From Novosphingobium aureum (GTDB lineage: Bacteria > Pseudomonadota > Alphaproteobacteria > Sphingomonadales > Sphingomonadaceae), in the NCBI RefSeq assembly GCF_015865035.1, contig NZ_JADZGI010000012.1, forward strand, positions 1-9,097: 9,097 bases of DNA. Direction: 5' to 3'. The position numbers and the translations under genes were made by a program. Under the pieces are notes generated by a model that saw only the letters and a list, made by a program, of their open reading frames with translations, searched no databases and was not told the origin of the DNA. Below are positions 1-5,666 of this stretch, piece by piece. How positions within the stretch are numbered: the stretch's first letter is position 1; every line of letters begins with the position of its first letter.

Positions 1-1
1 C

Positions 2-121
2 AACGTGACCCCGGCAGACGCCTACTTCGGAAGGGCTCCCGCCATCATCAAGCGCCGCGAAACCATCAAGCGAAAAACCATCGAACATCGCCGCTTGCTT
101 CACCGCAAGCTCGCCGCCTAA
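2..121 (+). CDS. IS3-family transposase (OrfB), C-terminal fragment
   Basis: This is the last 39 codons of an open frame entering from outside the window and ending in TAA. The peptide begins NVTPADAYFGRAPAIIKRR and ends HRKLAA. That matches my memory of the conserved tail of one IS3-family OrfB group, in which a 'DNVTPADVYFGR' segment follows the DDE integrase (rve) domain and leads into a basic tail. The catalytic residues would be upstream, outside the window, so intactness cannot be judged. The matching terminal repeat 45 bases downstream supports the call. The partial transposase at 9056 probably belongs to the same kind of element. Confidence 0.75.
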   Translation, partial: NVTPADAYFGRAPAIIKRRETIKRKTIEHRRLLHRKLAA

Positions 122-165
122 CATCAACCCCCAGACGAGGCTCGCTCTCCGCTAATCCACGCCCC

Positions 166-195
166 GATCTGTGCCAAATGTCTCGACGACGGACA
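166..195 (-). repeat. Terminal inverted repeat (right end) of the IS3-family element
   Basis: Read on the minus strand it starts TGTCCGTCGTCGAGAC and continues through GGCACAGAT. Against the plus strand at 8971-9000, 21 of 30 positions are identical without a gap. The identical blocks are the outer TGTCCG, the following CGTC, and the inner TGGCACAGAT. This is the outer-plus-inner block pattern expected for IS3-family inverted repeats. Confidence 0.7.
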
Positions 196-404
196 CAACC
201 AATTGCGACTCCACAGCTTCTTTGAAGTGCGTTGGGATGGGCGGTTCCCGAGGGCGTTGCTGTGTTTACCCACTGGGCTAGCACTGTACCGGCATAAGCA
301 GCCTGGCACGTCTACCATCGTCCGGCATTTCGTGTGGGACTATGTTTCCTGCGCCCACCTTAAGCCGCATACCGACTTTCTCCGTGCAAGCGCCAAGCCA
401 AGAG

Positions 405-425
405 GGTAGGTGTAGATTTTATACC
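405..425 (+). promoter_or_regulatory. Candidate HxlR operator upstream of hxlR
   Basis: GGTAGGTGTA is followed after five bases by TATACC, giving an imperfect dyad with GGTA/TACC outer arms. It lies 37 bases upstream of the preferred ATG of the HxlR gene. A very similar arrangement (GGTAGGTTTA then CCTACC, 899-920) lies before the flavin oxidoreductase gene. Two copies at the two promoters of a regulator-enzyme pair suggest a shared operator, with autoregulation. No other gene is recognisable in 196-447. A 68-codon frame at 203-409 has no family resemblance and is not called. Confidence 0.4.
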
Positions 426-462
426 AGCATGTCCGAAGCACGAATTTTTGGATGAACATAAA

Positions 463-882
463 ATGCACGATGTCACGGAATTAGATCCGGTTTGCTTCTC
501 ATCGGATTGCCCTAGCCGGGGCCTCTTCGATCAGATCGCTGACAAATGGTCCACGATGGTACTAACGGTCCTGACCGACAAGCCTCATCGGTTTAACCTC
601 ATTCGTAGACGGTTGGAGGGCGTTAGTCAGAAAGCGCTCACACAATGCCTGCGCAAACTCGAGCGCAATGGGATGATCACCCGCCGCGTCATTTCCCTTT
701 CGCCAGTAGCTGTCGAATACGAGATCACCGCGCTGGGCCGCACCTTGCAAGAACCATTGCGAAAACTTCACCAGTGGACGCTAGACAACCTTCCGGACGT
801 CAACGCTGCACGGGAAGCGTTCGATGCCCGCCAATCGGATGACGGCTTCAGTGGTGTTCAGGTGGGAAAACATGCGGGTTAA
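463..882 (+). CDS. HxlR-family winged-helix transcriptional regulator
   Basis: A 139-residue protein spanning one HxlR domain, the usual length for the family. Visible hallmarks are CPSRGLFDQIADKWS (residues 16-30), the recognition-helix segment VSQKALTQCLRKLERNGMI (54-72) and the wing with VEYEIT (84-89). HxlR proteins are dimeric cytoplasmic DNA-binding proteins. Several (YodB, HypR, QorR) sense quinones or electrophiles through an N-terminal cysteine, and here Cys11 and Cys16 precede the domain, with Cys62 in the recognition region. Start: ATG at 463 is preferred, with a weak TTGGA upstream; an in-frame TTG at 448 would add five residues. An Old Yellow Enzyme gene follows 113 bases downstream on the same strand, and both promoter regions share a dyad. 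Electrophile sensing is inference; family membership is secure. Confidence 0.9.
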   Translation: MHDVTELDPVCFSSDCPSRGLFDQIADKWSTMVLTVLTDKPHRFNLIRRRLEGVSQKALTQCLRKLERNGMITRRVISLSPVAVEYEITALGRTLQEPLRKLHQWTLDNLPDVNAAREAFDARQSDDGFSGVQVGKHAG

Positions 883-898
883 GTCTCGTCAAACGGGT

Positions 899-940
899 GG
901 TAGGTTTACTCAGCCCTACCTAGGCGACCAAAGGTGCCTA
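899..940 (+). promoter_or_regulatory. Candidate HxlR operator and promoter region of the flavin oxidoreductase gene
   Basis: Two adjacent dyads occupy the gap between hxlR and the oxidoreductase. The first is GGTAGG (899-904) with CCTACC (915-920), a perfect 6-bp inverted repeat with a 10-base spacer. The second is TAGGC (921-925) with GCCTA (936-940). Its left part GGTAGGTTTA resembles GGTAGGTGTA before hxlR, and a third related element, TAGGTCTA, is at 949-956. The element TAGGTnTA therefore occurs at 407, 901 and 949. No convincing -35/-10 pair could be fixed. The start-deciding ribosome site is TGGAG at 985-989. Confidence 0.4.
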
Positions 941-995
941 ATTGATGTTAGGTCTACAATGTATATCTAGGTCTCCAGATTTACTGGAGCATCAA

Positions 996-2063
996 ATGAC
1001 TGATCTGAAATTACTGACCGCGCTGAAAACCGACACTTTCGAATTCAAGAATCGAGTGTTTATGGCTCCCATGACAAGGGCTAGAACGCCCGACCATGTG
1101 GCAAATGATCGGACTGCACTTTACTACTCCCAACGTGCCTCGGCAGGCTTGATCATTTCGGAAGGCACGCAGATCAGCGAGCAAGCGATCGGCTGGACGA
1201 ATACACCCGGGATCCATACCTCCGAACAGATTGAAGGATGGCGCAAGGTTACTGAGGCCGTTCATGCAGCAGGTGGCCTTATCTTTGCACAACTCTGGCA
1301 CACGGGCCGTGCGTCTCATCCGGACTTCCATGACGGAGCTTTGCCGGTGGCGCCTTCGGCAGTGCCCTTCGAAAGCCAGGCCTTTACGCCTGAGGGGCCG
1401 AAGCCAACCGTCACCCCGCGCGCCATGACTTTGGAGGAAATCCAATCCACAATTGCAGACTACGAGGCCGCTGCACGCGCAGCCCAAGCCGCAGGTTTCG
1501 ATGGTGTTGAAGTGCATGGTGCCAATGGCTACCTCCCGGCCCAGTTCCTCGAAGACGGTCCAAATAAGAGAACGGACGCTTACGGCGGGCCTATCGAGAA
1601 CCGCGCCCGCTTCCTGCTCGAAGCGACCGACGCGGCCATCCGAGTGTTTGGACCTTCCCGCGTATCGGTAAGGCTTTCACCTCGGATTCCCTATAACGAC
1701 ATGGGCGATAGCGATTTGGAAGGCACATACATGTTTGCCGTAGAGGCTCTCGAGGCCAGGAAGGTGGGCATACTCCACTTCATGGAAGCGGCGCAGCTTC
1801 CTGATGGCCTCAAGCCGTTGGCCCCCGAAGCAAGAAAGCGCTTCTCCGGTGTGTTCGTCGTGAACGTAGGCTATGATCGGGAAACTGGCGAACAGGCGAT
1901 CGCGTCGGGCTTGGCCGACGCAGTGACCTTCGGAACGCTCTTCATCAGCAACCCGGATCTGCCCGAACGCTTCCGTCGAAACGCCGCCTTGGCACCGTCT
2001 GATCCATCCAGCTATTATGTGGGCGACGAGCAGGGCTACACGGACTACCCGCCCCTCACTTGA
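996..2063 (+). CDS. Old Yellow Enzyme-family NADH:flavin oxidoreductase / alkene reductase (NemA-like)
   Basis: A full-length 355-residue FMN-dependent ene-reductase of the NemA/OYE type, a cytoplasmic TIM barrel that reduces activated C=C bonds of quinones, maleimides, enones or nitro compounds with NAD(P)H. Residues matching OYE landmarks are Thr27 (MAPMTRAR), Gln99 in the AQLWHTGR block, the substrate pair His174/Asn177 with Tyr179 in HGANGYLPAQFL, Arg226 (SVRLSP), the YGGPIENRARF signature, and a C-terminal phosphate-binding region around DAVTFGTLFISNPDLPERF. The start at ATG 996 is chosen because TGGAG lies 6 bases upstream and family homology begins there. An in-frame ATG at 942 would add 18 unlikely residues and overlap the operator region. 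It is paired with the upstream HxlR regulator, so induction by electrophiles is plausible but inferred. Confidence 0.93.
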   Translation: MTDLKLLTALKTDTFEFKNRVFMAPMTRARTPDHVANDRTALYYSQRASAGLIISEGTQISEQAIGWTNTPGIHTSEQIEGWRKVTEAVHAAGGLIFAQLWHTGRASHPDFHDGALPVAPSAVPFESQAFTPEGPKPTVTPRAMTLEEIQSTIADYEAAARAAQAAGFDGVEVHGANGYLPAQFLEDGPNKRTDAYGGPIENRARFLLEATDAAIRVFGPSRVSVRLSPRIPYNDMGDSDLEGTYMFAVEALEARKVGILHFMEAAQLPDGLKPLAPEARKRFSGVFVVNVGYDRETGEQAIASGLADAVTFGTLFISNPDLPERFRRNAALAPSDPSSYYVGDEQGYTDYPPLT

Positions 2064-2130
2064 GGCTTTCCGATTAGACTTCATTCGCCATTCCGTCGCG
2101 CCTCTTCTTCAAAGATTAGAGAGCGACGGG

Positions 2131-2205
2131 ATGGCAATTTTCACTGCTTTTGTTCGCGCCAAGCACCCGAACGCGATCCGCTTAATCAGGGCACGGCCCG
2201 GTTGA
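2131..2205 (+). pseudogene. Short ORF, possible truncated start of a small monooxygenase gene
   Basis: A 24-codon frame opens with MAIFTAFVRAKH behind a purine-rich GAGCGACGGG, 67 bases after the oxidoreductase stop, and then runs into sequence that ends at TGA. The first dozen residues resemble the opening strand of antibiotic-biosynthesis-monooxygenase (ABM/quinol monooxygenase) proteins, but this is too short for a family call. It sits where a decayed IS fragment begins, so it could be the stump of a third gene of the HxlR-OYE operon. It could equally be chance. The rest of 2064-2236 shows no gene. Confidence 0.2.
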
Positions 2206-2740
2206 AGCCGATAGCGACCCGCAGTTTCGTCCGCTTTTGACGGACATCACCTACATCCGCACCCTGGAGGGCTTTGCCTATCTGGCCGTTGTGATCGATC
2301 TCTATTCCCGCCGCGTGGTGGGTTGGTCGATGCAGAGCAGGCAGACTACCGATGTGGTGCTGCAGGCGCTGCACATGGCGGTATGGCGGCGCAAGCCGAA
2401 GCCGCGGGTGCTGATCCATTCGGATCAGGGCTCGCAGTTCACTTCGCTGGACTGGGCGGCCTTCATCCGGGCTCACAATCTTGAGCATTCGATGAGCCGG
2501 CGCGGCAACTGCCATGACAACGCGGTGGCAGAGAGCTTCTTCTCGTCGCTCAAGCGTGAGCGCATCCGGCGCCGCACCTACAAAACACGCGAGGAAGCCC
2601 GGCAGGACGTGTTCGATTACATCGAGATGTTCTATAACCCGGTCCGCAAGCACGTCAGGAACGGGATGCTTTCGCCAGCCCAGTTCGAACGCCAGCAGAT
2701 GTTGAAAGCAGAAGGCGTCTAGAAAACTAGGGGCCACTCA
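2186..2740 (+). mobile_element. IS3-family element remnant, left half deleted
   Basis: The right part of an IS3-family element: the DDE half of OrfB, its stop, and 18 bases later a probable terminal repeat ending GGGGCCACTCA at 2740. On the minus strand this reads TGAGTGGCCCC, in the style of IS3-group ends that begin TG and carry a run of Gs or Cs. OrfA, the N-terminal half of OrfB and a matching left repeat are all absent upstream, so the copy cannot move by itself. The left boundary is approximate: an open frame runs from 2186, but recognisable similarity begins only near 2240. Confidence 0.65.
2237..2722 (+). pseudogene. IS3-family transposase OrfB, 5'-truncated catalytic half
   Basis: About 160 codons covering the integrase core (rve) of an IS3-group OrfB. 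The retained triad is Asp in TDITYIRT (residue 3 of the open frame), Asp in HSDQGSQF (63) and Glu in AVAESFFSSLK (99), giving the D-D(35)E spacing diagnostic of IS3 transposases. The C-terminal segment FYNPVRKHVRNGMLSPAQFE is also typical. Upstream the frame reads into SDPQFRPLL instead of the usual tryptophan-containing lead-in, and no helix-turn-helix or OrfA is present. The TTG at 2237 is merely the first possible start and has no ribosome site. This is a dead fragment with an intact reading frame, which suggests the deletion is not very old. Confidence 0.8.
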
Positions 2741-2836
2741 ACCCGGTATGCCCACCAACTGCGTGCACGTGATTACGGGCAACCACCCCGCAGCTTTCGC
2801 CAGTGGGTCGAAGAGAATACCGGAGCGTTCCGGTAA
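2741..2836 (+). pseudogene. C-terminal remnant of a probable NmrA-type NAD(P)-binding reductase
   Basis: Directly after the IS end an open frame gives 31 residues and then TAA. The segment DYGQPPRSFRQWVEENTGAF resembles the closing motif of NmrA-like / atypical SDR NAD(P)H-binding proteins, which typically end in a '(G)R-PRSF-(D/E)(W/F)-(A)AF' pattern. The remaining ~250 residues with the Rossmann motif are missing, so the gene was truncated when the IS inserted and then lost its left side. Several NmrA-like proteins are quinone reductases or redox sensors, which would fit the HxlR-OYE pair upstream, but that link is inference. The identification relies on one short motif. Confidence 0.45.
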
Positions 2837-2872
2837 GCAGGCGGATGAGGATGTGGCGCTATAGCCGTGATC

Positions 2873-2899
2873 GTCAGGCCGGAGAAAATTCGGCCTGAC
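2873..2899. terminator. Stem-loop at the 3' side of the integrase gene
   Basis: GTCAGGCCG (2873-2881) and CGGCCTGAC (2891-2899) form a perfect 9-bp inverted repeat around a 9-base loop. It begins 8 bases past the integrase stop codon and lies 36 bases past the NmrA-like remnant stop, so it could stop transcripts from both sides. Neither side has a clear U-tract, so it is either a weak bidirectional terminator or an RNA-stabilising hairpin. Confidence 0.5.
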
Positions 2900-2907
2900 C
2901 GAGAGAT

Positions 2908-4284
2908 TTAGGTTCCGAACTGCATCGGCCGATCAACAAGGTCATCCACGACAGTGCCCGCTTCTGCCGCAGTTTCCAGAAAGCGCGTCAATGCTGCCTT
3001 TCTCGACTTGCGATCAAGCGGATAGCTGTGAAGAACGAGCTTCGACCCGTCCATCAACGCGTGAATGTAGCCGGCCACGGTATCGGCGGCGACGACCAGC
3101 GCGGCGTCGAGCGTGTGAATATATCGGCTTGTGATGGAGCCGGATGCGTGACCGAGAAGAGCGGCAATCGTGATCTCGGTGAAGCCAAGATCATTTGCCA
3201 TGCTCGCAAAGCTGTGCCGCAGAACGTGCGGTGTGACATTCGACAGGTCGCTTTCCCTGAAGATCTTGTTCCAATGGTTTGGAAAGCTGCCGCACGGCGT
3301 ATCGATCTCTCGGCCTGGAAATATGTAGGGACTATACCCTTCCAGGATTCGGCGCTCGTCGATCGCTTCGAGCACGGCAAGCCCGACAGGACGAACGGAT
3401 TGCCCCTCTTTGCTGTCTTCAAGGCGCAAGCAGCTGCCGGCATCATCGACCTCGGACCATTTGAGCCCGATGATTTCGCCCCTTCGACACCCCGTTAGCG
3501 CGAGTAGCCGGATCATCTCCACAGTGGACTTGTAGGTTTCATCCTCGCCGGTGGTTCGAAGCATCGATCCCAGCTTGCGGTATTCCTCTTCGCTCAACCT
3601 CCGGGTCCGAACCGCGTCCTTCGGCTTGCGGATGCCGTGGGCGGGATTGGCGGTGATGATCCCCAATTCATCTTTGGCGTAGGTGAGTATGCCGCCAAGG
3701 AGACCGACGGTGCGATTTGCCGTGCCGGGGCCGCCCTTTACGATCGAGCGGCCGCGCAGCTTTCCGGTTTTCACGTTCCTGCGGGTTCGCCCGGACATGA
3801 TGTCCTTCATCATGGCTGTCACATCCGCTTTGGTAAGCTGGTTCACTGGCCTGGCGCCGATGAGGGGGATGATGTGTTGGCGGATACGGCCGATGTCGGT
3901 GTAGCGTGTGCTTGCCTTCTTTGGACGACCGCGCTTTCCCAGAACGCGATCATTCTCCAACTCGGTGATGTAGCACTCGCACAGTTCTTTGACGCTCATG
4001 GCCTTCCGGGCTTCTCTTCGCTCCATGAGAGGGTCGTTGCCGTGCGCGACACTAGCCAGCGCCTTGATCGCGAGCGTTCGAGCTTGCTCGGCGGTGATCG
4101 TTCCATGCCGTCCGAGCTTCATGCGCCTGCGGACGTCGTTCGTGTTGCGATAGTCAACAAAATAGGTTCGGACGCCCGATGGCATCACGAAGGCGCCGAA
4201 GCCTTTCAGTTCGCTGCACCAGATCGTGTATTGCCGATCCCGTAGTTCGGCCTTGTCGAGCAGGGTTTTTGTCAGTTTGGGCAC
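2908..4284 (-). CDS. Tyrosine recombinase integrase (DUF4102 arm-binding type)
   Basis: A complete 458-residue phage/genomic-island integrase. Residues 1-95 form the N-terminal arm-binding domain (GFGAFVMPSGVRTYFVDYR, KLGRHGTITAEQAR). Residues ~97-215 form the SAM-like core-binding domain. Residues ~225-400 form the catalytic domain, with Arg267 (TGCRRGE), Lys292 (DSKEG), His353 and Arg356 (HVLRHSF), His379 (LLGHA) and the nucleophile Tyr388 (SRYIH). All six are present, so the enzyme should be active. The start is GTG at 4284-4282, with a perfect AAGGAGG (plus-strand CCTCCTT, 4291-4297) six bases upstream. A ~60-residue tail follows the catalytic Tyr region, longer than usual. No excisionase, mobilisation gene or tRNA attachment site is visible nearby, so its own island is not intact here. 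Confidence 0.95.
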   Translation of the reverse strand: MPKLTKTLLDKAELRDRQYTIWCSELKGFGAFVMPSGVRTYFVDYRNTNDVRRRMKLGRHGTITAEQARTLAIKALASVAHGNDPLMERREARKAMSVKELCECYITELENDRVLGKRGRPKKASTRYTDIGRIRQHIIPLIGARPVNQLTKADVTAMMKDIMSGRTRRNVKTGKLRGRSIVKGGPGTANRTVGLLGGILTYAKDELGIITANPAHGIRKPKDAVRTRRLSEEEYRKLGSMLRTTGEDETYKSTVEMIRLLALTGCRRGEIIGLKWSEVDDAGSCLRLEDSKEGQSVRPVGLAVLEAIDERRILEGYSPYIFPGREIDTPCGSFPNHWNKIFRESDLSNVTPHVLRHSFASMANDLGFTEITIAALLGHASGSITSRYIHTLDAALVVAADTVAGYIHALMDGSKLVLHSYPLDRKSRKAALTRFLETAAEAGTVVDDLVDRPMQFGT

Positions 4285-4310
4285 GAAGCACCTCCTTCAG
4301 AGGGCGCTCA

Positions 4311-4347
4311 AAAACTCACTGGCGACTCACCCCCTGAACGAAAACTC
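4311..4347. repeat. Short direct repeats upstream of the integrase (possible arm-type sites)
   Basis: AAAACTC occurs at 4311-4317 and again at 4341-4347. ACTCAC occurs at 4314-4319 and 4325-4330, 11 bases apart, about one helical turn. Integrases with a DUF4102 N-terminal domain bind short repeated arm sites next to their gene, and the position just upstream of the start codon fits that. The repeats are short, so chance is not excluded. Otherwise 4298-4584 has no recognisable gene. A 29-codon frame at 4460-4549 (MDSEGKPLIYTPPLKDELER...) has no clear ribosome site and no family I recognise. Confidence 0.25.
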
Positions 4348-4584
4348 TGGGGTAGACACGAGTACATTCTAGAACGCCGCACGTCAATATTATCCTGTTA
4401 AAACAGACGGTTAACGTGCTCTGGCGAAGGATTTGCAAAATTAGCGTAAGATCGTTCGGATGGACTCCGAAGGCAAGCCTCTGATCTATACGCCGCCGTT
4501 GAAGGACGAACTTGAGCGCCAGATCGACAACAAGGCGGGGAGGAATTGACGCTCGCACGGGGCTTTGTCGTGGATGCCCCTGCT

Positions 4585-4824
4585 GAAGCTCTCGACAAAG
4601 CCGTTCTGCATCGTGTGGCCCGGGGCGATGTAATGCCATTCCACACAGGCCTGGCCACGCCACGACAAGACCGCGTTGCTGGTGAGTTCGGTGCCATTGT
4701 TGCTGACGATTAGGCCCGGCTTTCCGCGTCTCTCGATCAGGAGCGCCAGTTCGCGCACGAGACGGCGCCCACAGATCGACGTGTCGGGGATCGCGGCCAG
4801 GCACTCGCGCGTCACGTCATCGAT
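4585..4824 (-). pseudogene. IS3-family transposase OrfB remnant, broken at both ends
   Basis: On the minus strand about 80 codons read IDDVTRECLAAIPDTSICG and continue through LIERRGKPGLIVSNNGTELTSN to WHYIAPGHTMQNGFVESF. This is the central part of an IS3-family OrfB, a different subgroup from the remnant at 2237. The middle catalytic Asp is replaced: the usual S-D-N-G reads S-N-N-G. The Glu of FVESF is kept. After ESF (4593-4585) the frame leaves the family sequence, and before IDDV it runs into unrelated AT-rich sequence. The piece is about 240 bases with no terminal repeats and is inactive. Confidence 0.8.
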
Positions 4825-4952
4825 GCATCTGCCAATATCGCGCCCTTTTTTTGCTTGTTCAGCCTAGACCTCTTGTAGAGGGGGCTTTCGTTTGGCGCGA
4901 TGATTTCAGCAAAAAGCATGGCATTCCCCGCGTATTGTGCCAATCAGCATGC

Positions 4953-5537
4953 ATGGCGAGGACACGCGATGCAGATGGAGAAGATCGGGCAAGCCGCGAG
5001 GCCTTGATCCTGGATACGACCGAGCGCTTGCTCGTCGAAATCGGATACGGCGCATTGAGTACGCGCAAGGTCGCGGCTCGAGCTGGCGTGACGCCGGCGC
5101 TGATCCATTACTATTTCAAGACGACCGACGATCTGCTCGTCGCGGTCTATCGGCGCGCTGCGAATGAAAGTCGCGCGAAACAGGCCGAAGCCTTCCAGCA
5201 AGGCGGAGTTGCCGCGATGTGGCACTCGGTTTCGGATCGCCAGCGAATGGCCCTGGCGATCGAATTCATGGCCATGGCCAACCATCGTCCGGCAATTCGG
5301 GCCGAGATATCGAAATCGGTCGAGCGGGCGAGGGCCGAGCAGCAGCGCGTCATCGAGCAGGAGCTTGCGCGCCATCCCGATGTTCGGCTTCCATTTTCCC
5401 CCTTGGTCCTGACCGTGATGGCGGCTGCTATCGGGCAGGCGCTCGTGATGGAAGAGGGCGTGGGCATCGGCTTGGGCCACGAGGAAACGCGCGCGGCCAT
5501 GACGTCCTTGGTCCACCGGCTTCTCGCGACCGGCTGA
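4953..5537 (+). CDS. TetR-family transcriptional regulator
   Basis: A 194-residue protein of normal TetR length. The N-terminal helix-turn-helix is at about residues 34-56 (GALSTRKVAARAGVTPALIHYYF), followed by KTTDDLLVAVYRR, the standard TetR_N layout. The rest is a helical ligand-binding and dimerisation domain that cannot be assigned to a known effector. ATG 4953 is the only ATG in frame before the HTH. It has no good Shine-Dalgarno; the open frame extends back to 4851, but that stretch adds 34 non-family residues. The gene is co-directional with the four-gene cassette starting at 5667. A perfect 18-bp palindrome lies in the gap, so it probably represses that promoter until a pathway substrate binds. 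No copy of the palindrome lies before tetR itself. Confidence 0.92.
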   Translation: MARTRDADGEDRASREALILDTTERLLVEIGYGALSTRKVAARAGVTPALIHYYFKTTDDLLVAVYRRAANESRAKQAEAFQQGGVAAMWHSVSDRQRMALAIEFMAMANHRPAIRAEISKSVERARAEQQRVIEQELARHPDVRLPFSPLVLTVMAAAIGQALVMEEGVGIGLGHEETRAAMTSLVHRLLATG

Positions 5538-5592
5538 ACACCGGCACACCGGAAAAGGAACAGCGGGCCCGTGTTGCAGGATGCGGGCTTGC

Positions 5593-5631
5593 TTGAACCT
5601 TCTGCGCGAATCGGTTAAACACGTGTTTAAC
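5593..5631 (+). promoter_or_regulatory. Promoter with perfect 18-bp palindromic operator for the dioxygenase operon
   Basis: GTTAAACACGTGTTTAAC at 5614-5631 is an exact palindrome, of the size and symmetry typical of TetR-family operators. A possible -35, TTGAAC (5593-5598), lies 16 bases before TTAAAC (5615-5620), which could act as a weak -10 and falls inside the palindrome. Repressor bound there would block RNA polymerase. The site is 36 bases upstream of the dioxygenase GTG and 77 bases after the tetR stop. The palindrome is seen directly; its role and the promoter assignment are inferred. Confidence 0.65.
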
Positions 5632-5666
5632 AAGGCGCGCGTCGGCCGTTAGTCTGGAGAGGTAAA

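Larger units (their letters stand above)
1..195 (+). mobile_element. Right end of an IS3-family insertion sequence (partial)
   Basis: This is the 3' end of an insertion sequence whose body lies left of the window: the transposase C-terminus, about 45 bases of non-coding DNA, and a terminal inverted repeat ending GACGACGGACA at 195. The boundary at 195 is inferred because the reverse complement of 166-195 matches 8971-9000 at 21 of 30 positions without gaps, both beginning TGTCCG. The element is oriented left to right. No target duplication can be tested because the other end is not visible. Confidence 0.75.

Noticed and set aside
203..409. A 68-codon frame between the IS end and hxlR
   Set aside because: No ribosome site, no family resemblance, and its end overlaps the candidate hxlR operator.
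2186..2737. A 183-codon minus-strand frame opposite the IS3 fragment
   Set aside because: The plus strand carries the D-D(35)E transposase core; the antisense frame is a mirror of that coding sequence.
3637..4245. A 202-codon plus-strand frame inside the integrase gene
   Set aside because: The opposite strand encodes a complete integrase with all active-site residues; this frame has no family features.
4545..4586. The short string IDARTGLCRGC on the plus strand, like part of a DUF1289 iron-sulfur protein
   Set aside because: It stops after 13 codons, the expected upstream cysteine pair is absent, and the same bases join the edge of a transposase remnant, so chance is the simpler reading.
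4944..5633. A 229-codon minus-strand frame opposite tetR
   Set aside because: The plus strand has a canonical TetR helix-turn-helix; the antisense frame shows no motif.
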